From contig NZ_FOAP01000016.1 of assembly GCF_900109545.1 (NCBI RefSeq), forward strand, positions 62,001-126,000: DNA of 64,000 nucleotides. The letters are read 5' to 3'. The position numbers and the translations under genes are program-made. Source of the stretch: Stigmatella aurantiaca. Lineage in GTDB: Bacteria; Myxococcota; Myxococcia; Myxococcales; Myxococcaceae. Under the pieces are notes generated by a model that worked only from the letters and a program-made list of their open reading frames with translations, ran no database searches and was not told the DNA's origin. The stretch's first letter is position 1; each line of letters begins with the position of its first letter. Shown piece by piece: positions 9,360 to 17,649 of this stretch.

Positions 9360-9817
9360 GGGAGTCCCTCCGCCGCGCGCACCCATTCACGGAGCACTTC
9401 CCGCGCCACGGGCCGCGCGCTGCCCACCGGCACCAGGTGCCCGGAGCGGGGCAGCACCGCCAGCGGCCCCCCCGCGGCGGCATGCCGGGCCAACGCCCGC
9501 TCGAGCAGCGCGGGGGCCACGTCCGGCGCGAGCGCGCACGGCAGCAGCAACGAGGGCGCGGCCGGCTCCCGGCCGAGGTACACGGCCCCATCCACCCAGG
9601 GCAGCCCGGAGGCCTCTCCCAGCAGCACGAGCACGCCCGGGCCCGCCACCCCGCTCCACGCGGCGAGCGGTCCGTCGTCCGAAGCCAGCGCCCGGCGCGC
9701 GAGCGCGAGCGCCACCGGGCCCACCCCCACGACGGCGAGCGCGGCCAGCGGCTCCAGCCTTGGGCGCCACGTCACCGGAAGCCGCGGCGGGGCGCTGGCA
9801 GGGACAGGGGAATTCAC
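9356..9817 (-). CDS. bpX5-domain protein (MVBP ternary system)
   Basis: A 153-residue protein made of a single bpX5 domain, the small partner found in MoxR-vWA-beta-propeller operons. Recognisable stretches are LPWVDGAVYLGREPAAPSLL and LALLERALARH-like helices followed by GPLAVLPRSGHLVPVG. The domain has no known enzymatic motif; in published comparative genomics it is always tied to the MoxR/vWA pair. The GTG start at 9817 has TGGAGG 4 bases upstream. The TGA overlaps the ATG of the downstream vWA gene. It is 63 bp from the MoxR gene upstream, so all four genes form one transcription unit. Confidence 0.78.
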   Translation of the reverse strand: MNSPVPASAPPRLPVTWRPRLEPLAALAVVGVGPVALALARRALASDDGPLAAWSGVAGPGVLVLLGEASGLPWVDGAVYLGREPAAPSLLLPCALAPDVAPALLERALARHAAAGGPLAVLPRSGHLVPVGSARPVAREVLREWVRAAEGLP

Positions 9818-9880
9818 AGGGCCTCCAGTCTAGAACGGGTGCCAGGGACCGCCAGCAGCCTCGGGGGGCGCACCGCGCCT

Positions 9881-11047
9881 TCAGGCCTGCGCCGGGGCCT
9901 CGCGCTCCAACACCGCGCGCAGCTCGTCCCGCAGCGCCCGCAGCTCCGGGGGCAGGGCCTCGGGGGCAAAGCCCGCATCCACCTCGCGGGCGATTCCCTC
10001 CAGCTTGAGCCGCCACGCGGGCCGCCCGCCCTCGGTGCCCTCCGCCGGAGGGGCCGACAGCAGCAGGCGCCCCTCCCGGGCGATGCGCTGTGCCCGGGCC
10101 AGCGGTCCCGCGCTCGCCTCCAGCGCCGCCGCGGCGAGCGCCGGGTTCTCCGTCGAGGCGAGCAGCTCGCGCAGCACCTCGCGCGCCAGCTCCTGGCCCT
10201 CCTTCGTGGGCACCACGTAGAAGAGCGGCCAGAGGTCCGCCGGGCCCGGGGTGCGCCGGCCCGCCAGCGCCGCCGCCGCCGCGATGAGCCGCTGTGCCTT
10301 CACGGCCCGCCGGTCCGACAGGCCAATGCCCGCGCTCCGCAGCGTGCGCAGCGCCTGCGCCAGGTGGGGGCGCACCGGCGCGAGATCCGCCTCCTGGGCC
10401 ACCCGCGCCAGCACATCCAGCGCCTCCAGCGAGGCGACGTGCGCCTCCGTCTCCCGCCACAGCGAGGCCCCCCCGGCCAGCAGCTCCTCCAGCCGGGGAT
10501 CCGGCACCGGCTCCACGAAGATGCGCGCCAGGAAGCGGTCCGAGAAGGCCGCCAGCGACTCCTCCTCGGGCAGCGCGTTGGAGGCGCCCACGCACACCCG
10601 CAGGGGGCAGGGCTTGCGCGTGTGGCCCCGCCGGAACACCCGCTCGTTGAGCACCCCCAGCAGCGTGTTGAGGATGGCGGTGGAGCCGAGGAACACCTCG
10701 TCCAGGAACGCCACCTCCGCCTCCGGCAACATGCCGGCCGTCTCCGTCTCCACCTGCCCGTCGCGCAGCTTGCGCAGGTCCACCGGCCCGAAGATTTCCG
10801 ACGGCTCGGTGAAGCGGCCGAGCAGGTACTCGAAGTAGCTGCCGCCCAGGGCGCGCGCGGTGCGGCGCACCGCCTCGCTCTTGGCGGTGCCCGGGGGGCC
10901 GATGACGAGCAGGTGCTCGCCGGCCACGGCCGACAGGGCCACCAGCTCCACCATGGCCTCGCGCTCCACCAGTCCCTGCCCCGCGCCGGCGAGGGCCTCA
11001 CGAAGGGAAGCAGCGGCCAGCTCGAAGGGGGGAGGCGAAGGGGACAT
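9881..11047 (-). CDS. MoxR-family AAA+ ATPase (MVBP ternary system)
   Basis: A 388-residue AAA+ ATPase, first gene of the four-gene operon. Walker A is GPPGTAKS (residues 50-57), Walker B VAFLDEVF with D116-E117, and sensor-1 region VCVGASNALP; the AAA lid follows, then a helical C-terminal extension of about 130 residues. The combination YLLGRFTEPSEIFGPVDL is diagnostic of MoxR/RavA ATPases, which act with vWA proteins as chaperone-like machines for complex assembly. Here the partner is the vWA/propeller protein encoded two genes downstream. The ATG at 11047 is 58 bp from a divergent outer-membrane protein gene, so the operon promoter must lie in that short interval. Confidence 0.9.
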   Translation of the reverse strand: MSPSPPPFELAAASLREALAGAGQGLVEREAMVELVALSAVAGEHLLVIGPPGTAKSEAVRRTARALGGSYFEYLLGRFTEPSEIFGPVDLRKLRDGQVETETAGMLPEAEVAFLDEVFLGSTAILNTLLGVLNERVFRRGHTRKPCPLRVCVGASNALPEEESLAAFSDRFLARIFVEPVPDPRLEELLAGGASLWRETEAHVASLEALDVLARVAQEADLAPVRPHLAQALRTLRSAGIGLSDRRAVKAQRLIAAAAALAGRRTPGPADLWPLFYVVPTKEGQELAREVLRELLASTENPALAAAALEASAGPLARAQRIAREGRLLLSAPPAEGTEGGRPAWRLKLEGIAREVDAGFAPEALPPELRALRDELRAVLEREAPAQA

Positions 11048-11105
11048 GGGGCCGCAGTGTATGGGGATGGAGGCGTGGATCCGAGTAGGTTAGGCTTCAG
11101 GGGTG

Positions 11106-11696
11106 ATGCGACGGGTATCGAGGATCGGGGCGCTGGCGGGGGTATTGCTCTTCACGCGAAGCGCCCAGGCGGCAGGCTGGCGAGGCTACCTCTCCCTGGG
11201 AGCGGGGGTGTCGCTGGACCACCTGAGCGACTGGAACGCGAAGGGCGCCGCGGTCAACGCCTACTTCGGCGTGGAGGCCCCCCTGGGGCTGTCCCTGGGC
11301 GTCTATGTCGAGGGGGCGGAGACGTGGGGCGCGGCGGTGGAGAACCTCCGGGAGGACTCCTCGCACCACGTGCAGCTCGACTACAAGCAGATCGGCCTGG
11401 AGGTGCGCTTCCGCGTCCTGAGGGACCGGATGTTCTCCCCCTGGCTGGGCCTGCGGCTGGCCCGCAGCGACTCCCGGCCCCTGACGCCGGACGAGTTCGG
11501 CCAGCTCATCCGGCAGGAGTTCGCCAACATGAGCGCCGCGGTGCGCTTCGGCCTCGACTGGTGGCTGGGCGACCACCTGGGCATCACCGCGGCCACCTCC
11601 TGGCAGTGGTGTGACGTGCGCTACGAGCAGGAAGCGGACAAGCGCTGCGCCAAGCCCATCAACAACATCCTCCTGGGCCCCACCCTGCGCTTCTGA
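11106..11696 (+). CDS. Outer-membrane beta-barrel protein, unknown function
   Basis: About 196 residues with a signal peptide ending near ARSAQAA (cleavage probably after A-Q-A) and then alternating hydrophobic/aromatic strands: GYLSLGAGVSLDHLS, AVNAYFGVEAPLGLSLGVY, LEVRFRVLRDRMFSPWLGL, and a final strand ending in NNILLGPTLRF, whose C-terminal Phe is the usual signal for BAM-dependent insertion. This is consistent with an 8-strand barrel of unknown role. The start is ATG 11106, with a GTG directly before it as an alternative. It is transcribed divergently from the MoxR operon. No family recognised beyond general outer-membrane beta-barrel. Confidence 0.7.
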   Translation: MRRVSRIGALAGVLLFTRSAQAAGWRGYLSLGAGVSLDHLSDWNAKGAAVNAYFGVEAPLGLSLGVYVEGAETWGAAVENLREDSSHHVQLDYKQIGLEVRFRVLRDRMFSPWLGLRLARSDSRPLTPDEFGQLIRQEFANMSAAVRFGLDWWLGDHLGITAATSWQWCDVRYEQEADKRCAKPINNILLGPTLRF

Positions 11697-11807
11697 GGCC
11701 CTCGGGCCGGCGGTTGTCCAGTGCCGGACGTTCGCCTCCCCGGGCCCGCGCCGCGCCGCGCGTTCCGGCCCGTGGCCCCACGCCCGGGCATTTAAGGTTC
11801 CGCTCCT

Positions 11808-12521
11808 ATGAATCGCGAATACCACCGCTGGTACAGCGAGCTTCTGGGCCGGGACATGGAGCTGCTGCTCTACGGGCACTCGGGAGAGCCCGTGCTGCTG
11901 CTGCCCACCAGCAAGGGCCGCTTCTACCAGGCCGAGGACTTCGGGTTGATTGGCGCCATCGCGGACCGCATCCAGTCGGGCCGCTACCTCGTGGTGTGCG
12001 CGGACTCGGTGGACGAGGAGAGCTGGTTCAACACCGGCATCCACCCGCATGACCGCGTGGCCCGCCACGCCGCGTGGGAGTCCTACCTGCTCAACGAGGT
12101 GGTGCCCCTGGTGCGCAGCCGCAGCACGGGCGGGCGGCTGACGCTGGCCGGGTGCAGCTTCGGCGGCTTCCACACCTATAATGTGGGGCTGCGCTACCCG
12201 AACGTGTTCCGGCGGCTGCTCTCCATGGGGGGCAAGTTCGAGACGGAGGACTTCCTCGACGGCTACCAGGACGAGAGCGTGTACTTCCATTCGAGCATGC
12301 AGTGGCTCAATGGGCTCTCGGATGGCGCCCAGCGCGCCGCGCTCCAGAAGGTGGAGATGATCCTCGCGGTGGGCGAGCACGACTTCTGCCGCCCCTCCAA
12401 CGAGAACCTCTCCACCCTCCTGTGGCGCCAGGACATCGGCAACCACCTGGCCGTCTGGGGCGGCGGCACCCATGACTGGCCCGTCTGGTGCCAGATGATC
12501 CAGCAGTACCTGCCCGGGTAG
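11808..12521 (+). CDS. Alpha/beta-hydrolase, esterase family
   Basis: A 237-residue protein of the esterase/PHB-depolymerase type (esterase D-like fold). The nucleophile elbow is AGCSFGG with Ser117; a likely acid is the Asp in AVGEHDFCRP, and the His is in GGTHDWPVW near the C-terminus, giving a complete triad in the right order. The N-terminus (MNREYHRWYSELLGRDMELL) has no signal peptide, so it is probably cytosolic. Related short proteins in other bacteria are annotated as esterases of unknown substrate. The gene stands alone, 111 bp after the beta-barrel gene, and its stop codon is 12 bp from the end of the convergent MATE gene. Confidence 0.82.
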   Translation: MNREYHRWYSELLGRDMELLLYGHSGEPVLLLPTSKGRFYQAEDFGLIGAIADRIQSGRYLVVCADSVDEESWFNTGIHPHDRVARHAAWESYLLNEVVPLVRSRSTGGRLTLAGCSFGGFHTYNVGLRYPNVFRRLLSMGGKFETEDFLDGYQDESVYFHSSMQWLNGLSDGAQRAALQKVEMILAVGEHDFCRPSNENLSTLLWRQDIGNHLAVWGGGTHDWPVWCQMIQQYLPG

Positions 12522-12532
12522 CCCCCGGGGGC

Positions 12533-13909
12533 TTACGCCTCCAGGGGGCGCAGCACGCCCGCGCTGAGCCGGTGGAAGCGCCACACCAGCGAGAACGCCA
12601 CGCAGATGAGCCCCGCGCACAGCCCCCACCAGATGCCCAGCACGCCCAGCCCCAGCCCGAAGCCCAGCCACAGGGAGAGCGGCAGCCCCACCCCATAGTG
12701 CGCCACCATGTTGGCCACGAAGGTGAAGCGCGTGGCGCCCGTGCCCCGGAGCACGCCGGCGCCCACGCCCTGCACCCCGTCGAACACCTGGAAGACGGCG
12801 CTCACCATGAGCAGCGGCACCACGAGCGGAATCACCTCCGCGGGCGCCCCGGCAAGCTGCGCCATCTGCCGGGGGAACACGGCGAACACCAGCCCGGACA
12901 GCAGCATGAAGCACGCACCGCCCACGAAGGCGGTGAAGCCGCTGCGCCGCGCCTGGGGCGTGTTGCGCGCCCCCACCGCCCAGCCCACGCGCACGCTGCC
13001 CGCGTTGCCAATGCCCATGGCGATGGTGAAGGAGACGCTCGCGTAGGAGATGGCGATCTGATGCGCGCCCATGCTCTCCGGGCTGATCCGGAAGGCCATG
13101 GCGCCCGCCAGCGAGAAGATGCCCACCTCCGCCGCCAGGTGCAGCCCGATGGGCAGCCCCACCCGCGCGGCCTGCGAGAGGTCCGCCCACCTCGGCCGCC
13201 AGTTGTGTGAGACGCCGGGCCTGCCCAGCGCGCGCACCGCCCCAAAGAGGATGCCCATCTCCAGCACGGTGCTCAGCAGCGTGGCCAGCGCCGAGCCATT
13301 GGCCCCCATGGACGGGATGCGCCGCAGGGGCCCGAAGGCCTCGGGCAACACGCTGCCCCCAAAGACGAGCACGATGCCCAGCCCCAGGTTGAAGACGTTC
13401 GCCACCACCGTGGCGAAAATCAGGGGCCGCACGCTCGCCGCGGACTGCAGGTACGAGCGGAACATGAGGAAGAAGAGCAGCGGGATGAGCGCTGGCGCGC
13501 GCCAGCGCAGGTAGGAGCGCGTGCCTTCCAGCGCCTCCTCCTGGTAACCCACCAGGGGGAGCAGGGAGGGCAGGGTCAGCAGGAGGCCCCACAGCACGAG
13601 CCCCACGGCGAGCACTGCCCAGGCGCCCTGCCATAGCAGGGCCCGGGCCCGGTCCGGGTTCTTCGCCCCGAAGGCCTGGGCCATCAGCGGATCAAACCCC
13701 ATCATCAGCCCGATGCCCACGCTGCTGATGGCGAAGAAGAGGTTGTGCGCCAGCCCCACGGCGGCCAGGGCCGAGGTGCCCGCGCGCGCCACCACCAGTG
13801 TGTCCACCAGGCCCATGAGCGCCTGGCCGCCCTGGGCGATGGCGATGGGCACGGCGAGCCGCATCAGCGCTTGGAGTTCTTCACGGCGGGACTTCACGGA
13901 CGGGTTCAT
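12533..13909 (-). CDS. MATE-family efflux transporter
   Basis: A 458-residue inner-membrane protein with about 12 hydrophobic segments arranged as two pseudo-repeats, the normal MATE size. Start of repeat 1 (MRLAVPIAIAQGGQALMGLVD) and the conserved GVDPLMAQAFGAKNP-like motif (MGFDPLMAQAFGAKNPDRA) identify the family, which exports cationic drugs, toxins or metabolites in exchange for Na+ or H+. The second half contains VRVGWAVGARNTPQARRSG, the corresponding loop of repeat 2. Substrate cannot be deduced. ATG start at 13909; the gene follows the beta-propeller lipoprotein gene on the same strand but a hairpin separates them, so it probably has its own promoter. Confidence 0.93.
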   Translation of the reverse strand: MNPSVKSRREELQALMRLAVPIAIAQGGQALMGLVDTLVVARAGTSALAAVGLAHNLFFAISSVGIGLMMGFDPLMAQAFGAKNPDRARALLWQGAWAVLAVGLVLWGLLLTLPSLLPLVGYQEEALEGTRSYLRWRAPALIPLLFFLMFRSYLQSAASVRPLIFATVVANVFNLGLGIVLVFGGSVLPEAFGPLRRIPSMGANGSALATLLSTVLEMGILFGAVRALGRPGVSHNWRPRWADLSQAARVGLPIGLHLAAEVGIFSLAGAMAFRISPESMGAHQIAISYASVSFTIAMGIGNAGSVRVGWAVGARNTPQARRSGFTAFVGGACFMLLSGLVFAVFPRQMAQLAGAPAEVIPLVVPLLMVSAVFQVFDGVQGVGAGVLRGTGATRFTFVANMVAHYGVGLPLSLWLGFGLGLGVLGIWWGLCAGLICVAFSLVWRFHRLSAGVLRPLEA

Positions 13910-14002
13910 GGGAGGGCCGGCCTATAGCGTCTTCCCACGCGAAATGCGCGAGCCGTGAGAGGGACGCGCGCCCCGGGCCTGGGCTGACCCCGGAAATGCC
14001 AC

Positions 14003-14033
14003 GGCCGGCCTGCATCCCCCGAGCAGGCCGGCC
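14003..14033 (-). terminator. Perfect inverted repeat between propeller lipoprotein and MATE genes
   Basis: GGCCGGCCTGC and GCAGGCCGGCC form a perfect 11-bp stem with a 9-base loop, 41 bp past the stop codon of the minus-strand propeller gene and 94 bp before the MATE start. There is no T tract on the minus strand. It is likely a terminator or RNA-stabilising hairpin separating the two genes. Confidence 0.55.
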
Positions 14034-14073
14034 GCCGTTCCCCGGACTGCGGGGAAAAATACCGCGATAAAAC

Positions 14074-16209
14074 CTACGGAGAGGGCGTTCCCCTCTCATG
14101 CAGAACCGTGGCCAGTGGCACCTGAAGGGTATCCACGTGGGCCACACGCACCCCCGCATCGCCAATGGCGTAGACATAGTCATCCGCCATCACGCTGCGA
14201 CGCACGGCCGGACTCCAGTACCACGTCCAGCCGTTATATGGGTTCACGTTATACAAATCTGACATGGGCAATGTCCCCACCGGAGTGATGCCCGTGGCGG
14301 CATTCACCCGGAACACCCTCAGCTCGCTGCGGAACCCAGACCAATAATCAGACGGAACGTACGAGTATTCCACGATGGGAATGGCCAGCAGTCCCTTCTC
14401 CGCGAAGAAGTTGAATGCTTTGTGGTCGTATGACGCGTCGCTCCATGCCGAGGGCGAGGCCACGCGCAGGGTGAAGGCTTCCGTGGGCGCGCTCATGTCC
14501 GACACGTCGAACAGGGAGAGCTTCAGCCCCGGGAGGCTCGGATCGTTGGGCCCCTCCGGCACGTGCTGTCCAATGGTGAGCAGGTGGGTGTCTCCCATCG
14601 GGTGGATATAGGTGGAGAAGCCCGGCACCTTCAGCTCCCCCACCTTGTGCGGGTGGAGGGGATCCGACAAATCAAAGGTGAAGAGCGGATCGGTTTGCCG
14701 GAATGTCACAACGTAGCCCTTGGGGCCCACGAACCGCGCGCTGTAGATCCGCTCGTCGTCGGCCAGATCCACGCTGCGGCCCACTTCCTTGAGCAGCCCC
14801 GCCTCCTCGCGGAAGGTGGTGATGCGGCTGGAGAGCTTCTCGCGGCCCCAGGGCGTGCTGTCATTGAGCTCCAGCGTGGACAGGGTGGTGGCCACCCGGA
14901 GCACCCCCTCGTGCTCGTCCATGCTGAACTGGTTGAGCAGCGAGCCCTCCACCACGCCGCTGCCCACATAGCGGGCTTCGCCCGGCTGGCGAAGGTCGAA
15001 CTTGTGCAGGTATGAGTAGCGCTTCTGGCCTTGCTCAGGCCACATCCACCAGTGGGGGTTGGCCAGGTAGAGCGAGTCCTCGGAGGCGTAGAGCTCTCCG
15101 GGCGGGGCCAGCAGGTGGGTGTTGCTCAGCGCGAGCGTGCCGGCGCCCTCCAGGTTCAGCGTGGCCACGGTGACGAAGCCCAGCTGGGCGGGCGCGTTGC
15201 TGCGGTAGAAGCGCTGGCAGTCATACGCCAGCTCGGTCTTCGTGCCATCCGGGGCCTTGTGCGAGGCACGCGGCAGCCAATGCTCCAGCGAGCGCTCCCG
15301 GATGATGCGCTCGTTCTTCTTCATCAGCGCCTGGAGCGCCTTCTTGTACTGCGCCTCGGAGGAGATGTTCCCGTCCGGGTACCACTGCACGCCCTCGGGC
15401 CACCGGAAGTTGTCGCTGAGCAGCACCCGCATCGTGCCGTTCGAGCGGCGCGCGTTCGTGTAGGTGCCCGGCAGGTACAACTCATCCGCGACGTGGGGGG
15501 CGGTGGGGTCCGACACGTCCACCACCGTCACCTTCGTCGCCCCCACGCCAAACCAGGGCACCCCGATGCTCGCATCGCCCGGCGCCGGCTCCCTGCCCCC
15601 CGGCATCGGGGCTCCCGCGCCCGAGCCCGGCTTGGCGTCCGAGTCCTGGCCCTCCGTGGGCAGCGCGATGCCCGAGAAGACGATGACCTGGTTCTGATCC
15701 GTGAGGAACATCTCCCGCGGGTAGCCCTCCAGCGTGAGGCTGCTCAGCGCTTGCAGGGACGCGGCGGGCCAGGACTTGTGCACGTACAGCTTCTGGCCGG
15801 AGATGACGAAGATGCGCGTCCCGTCGTTCTTCACGAAGTCCGCTTCGTCCACCCCCGCCACCTGGTTGTTGGTGCCGGTGTGATTCCCCGGGCCCCCCGC
15901 CGAGTCCTCGCCCCCCTCGGGCGCGCCCGCGCCGGGGCTCGGCTCCATGGGAGGGATGCCAGTGCCCATGTCCGGGCCGCGGCCCCCGCCCACGCCACCG
16001 CCAAACCAATAGCCCTGCCAGCTCAGCTGGGTGCGCATGTCGAGCACGGCGGTGCCCTCGATGTAGGACTCCAGCTCCTCGCACCCGGCGAAGCTCTCCA
16101 GCCGCGCCTCGCTGCGCACCGGCTGATTGGGCGGCCGCTCCCAGTCCCCCTCGCCACCACACCCCACGGCCACCAGGGCCAATCCCACGCTTCCCCATCT
16201 CCACGTCAT
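14074..16209 (-). CDS. Beta-propeller domain lipoprotein
   Basis: A 711-residue protein with a lipoprotein signal (MTWRWGSVGLALVAVGC, Cys17 in lipobox A-V-G-C). After a Gly/Pro-rich stretch (about 60-110) comes a C-terminal beta-propeller of the type found in archaeal and myxobacterial secreted proteins (PF09826 family): NQVAGVDEADFVKNDGTRIF is the typical entry motif, followed by GYPREMFLTDQNQVIVFSG, TKVTVVDVSDPTAPHV and HKFDLRQPGEARYVGSG. The V-D-E-A-D-x-V-K-x-D-G motif is strongly diagnostic. Function of the family is not established; it is assumed to be a surface or periplasmic binding protein. The ATG at 16209 has GGAGGG 4 bases upstream; the frame continues upstream but without a signal peptide. 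Confidence 0.87.
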   Translation of the reverse strand: MTWRWGSVGLALVAVGCGGEGDWERPPNQPVRSEARLESFAGCEELESYIEGTAVLDMRTQLSWQGYWFGGGVGGGRGPDMGTGIPPMEPSPGAGAPEGGEDSAGGPGNHTGTNNQVAGVDEADFVKNDGTRIFVISGQKLYVHKSWPAASLQALSSLTLEGYPREMFLTDQNQVIVFSGIALPTEGQDSDAKPGSGAGAPMPGGREPAPGDASIGVPWFGVGATKVTVVDVSDPTAPHVADELYLPGTYTNARRSNGTMRVLLSDNFRWPEGVQWYPDGNISSEAQYKKALQALMKKNERIIRERSLEHWLPRASHKAPDGTKTELAYDCQRFYRSNAPAQLGFVTVATLNLEGAGTLALSNTHLLAPPGELYASEDSLYLANPHWWMWPEQGQKRYSYLHKFDLRQPGEARYVGSGVVEGSLLNQFSMDEHEGVLRVATTLSTLELNDSTPWGREKLSSRITTFREEAGLLKEVGRSVDLADDERIYSARFVGPKGYVVTFRQTDPLFTFDLSDPLHPHKVGELKVPGFSTYIHPMGDTHLLTIGQHVPEGPNDPSLPGLKLSLFDVSDMSAPTEAFTLRVASPSAWSDASYDHKAFNFFAEKGLLAIPIVEYSYVPSDYWSGFRSELRVFRVNAATGITPVGTLPMSDLYNVNPYNGWTWYWSPAVRRSVMADDYVYAIGDAGVRVAHVDTLQVPLATVLHERGTPSP

Positions 16210-16344
16210 ACGTCCCTCCAAGCGCTCCGGCCCCACCGAGCCCATCCCACGGTGGGAAGGCGCTCGCAGCGCTGGCATTCCCTGCCACGGGCATGCCAGC
16301 AGGGGCCGCTTGGAATTCCGGGGAGTTAAGCGCCCTCGGGGCTC

Positions 16345-17511
16345 TCAGAAAGTTGAGGGCCGCCGGGGAGCCGCGAGTGAAAAACCGTGAGCGCGGGGCA
16401 CGAAGCGCTGCAGTTGCATCGCCATGTGCGTGTCCACGCGCTCCAGGCGCAGCCCCATGCCCGCGGGGGACTGGAACGCCGAGCCGCGCCGCAGGGGGTT
16501 GGACCAGACGACGAGGGCCTCCACCTGGGAGGGGGCGCGCTGGCCCGCGAGCATCACCCGCAGGGACAGCCGCGTGCCGGCCCGGGCCGGGGTGAGGGTG
16601 CGCACGAAGAGCCCCTCGGGGCTCGCGTCCGAGCTGAAGCCCGTCAGCGTGGAGCCGCTGCGCGCGGAGAACTCCACCACGGAGAACAGGGGCACGCGCT
16701 CCGCGGCGCGCACCGAGGCGAGCCCCGGGGAGATGCGCTCCAGCACGCGGGACACCAGCACCCCGGGCGTCAGGTGCCGCCGCTCCAGCAGCGGCCCGCC
16801 CGACAGCTCCTGGGCGCGGGCGTGCACCTCCGCGGGCTCCTCCACGCTGGAGACCAGCACCAAGGGCTTGCGCGGGCAGATGTCCCGGAGCCGCGCCGCC
16901 AGCGCCAGCCCATCGTCGGAGGTGAAGCTGCGCGACACGTCGACGACGAGGCTGTCCACCCGGGCCTCGTGCGCTGCGGCCTGCGCGAGCGCCTCCTTCG
17001 GGTGGCTCGTGCACAGCAGGTGGAAGCCCTCGTGCTGCAGCGCCCCGCCCAGGAACGCGCCCAGCGAGCGGCTGCCCTCGGCCAGCAGCACGCCGAAGCC
17101 CGCGGGGGGCCCCTGCCGGGCGTGCTCGCGCGCCGCGCGCACCGCCAGCACCTTGGCCGTCAGCGCCTCGATGTCCACGGGCTTGGGCAGGAAGTCATCC
17201 GCGCCCGCGCGCGAGCAGAGCATCACCTCGTGCGGCGCGCTGGCCCCCGTGAGCATGACGACGGGCACGCCGCGGGCCACCGGGTGCGCCTTCACCTGGC
17301 GGCACGCCTCGTCCCCCTGCATCCCCTCCATCCGCAGGTCCATCAGCACCAGCGCGGGCACCCGCTTCTCCAGCGCCTCCATGCAGGCCGCCCCACTCTC
17401 CAGCGGCACCGGCTCGCAGCCCAGACGGGACAGGTGGTCGCACACCATCGCACGTGTCACCCGGCAGTCATCGACAACGAAAACCTCGTCCCGTGAGAAG
17501 AGCAAGCCCAT
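16345..17511 (-). CDS. Response regulator with a second receiver-like domain and a PilZ-like tail
   Basis: A 388-residue cytosolic protein. Residues 8-125 form a canonical receiver domain: acidic pair D14-D15, phospho-acceptor Asp58 in LVLMDLRM, Thr in VMLTGAS and Lys in LPKPVD. Residues about 140-255 are a second receiver-like domain that keeps an Asp in LVVDVSRS but lacks the acidic pair (LLAEGSRS). The C-terminus (about 275-375) resembles the myxobacterial PilZ-type domain (SSDASPEGLFVRT, then VVWSNPL and GMGLRLERV) but without an RxxxR motif before it, so c-di-GMP binding is doubtful. ATG 17511 follows GAGAGAGG by 2 bases. No kinase is adjacent. Role probably in motility or surface regulation, inferred from relatives. 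Confidence 0.85.
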   Translation of the reverse strand: MGLLFSRDEVFVVDDCRVTRAMVCDHLSRLGCEPVPLESGAACMEALEKRVPALVLMDLRMEGMQGDEACRQVKAHPVARGVPVVMLTGASAPHEVMLCSRAGADDFLPKPVDIEALTAKVLAVRAAREHARQGPPAGFGVLLAEGSRSLGAFLGGALQHEGFHLLCTSHPKEALAQAAAHEARVDSLVVDVSRSFTSDDGLALAARLRDICPRKPLVLVSSVEEPAEVHARAQELSGGPLLERRHLTPGVLVSRVLERISPGLASVRAAERVPLFSVVEFSARSGSTLTGFSSDASPEGLFVRTLTPARAGTRLSLRVMLAGQRAPSQVEALVVWSNPLRRGSAFQSPAGMGLRLERVDTHMAMQLQRFVPRAHGFSLAAPRRPSTF

Positions 17512-17649
17512 GGCCTCTCTCGGTAGGACAGGCCCGGCCGAACCGCCATGCACCCCCCAGGGCCCTGCGCAGGTGAGAGGCTCGCCGCAGTGCGCGGCAG
17601 GACAGCCCGCGGCGGGAACTGCTGAATGGTGAACAGTCCCGGAGGGGGC

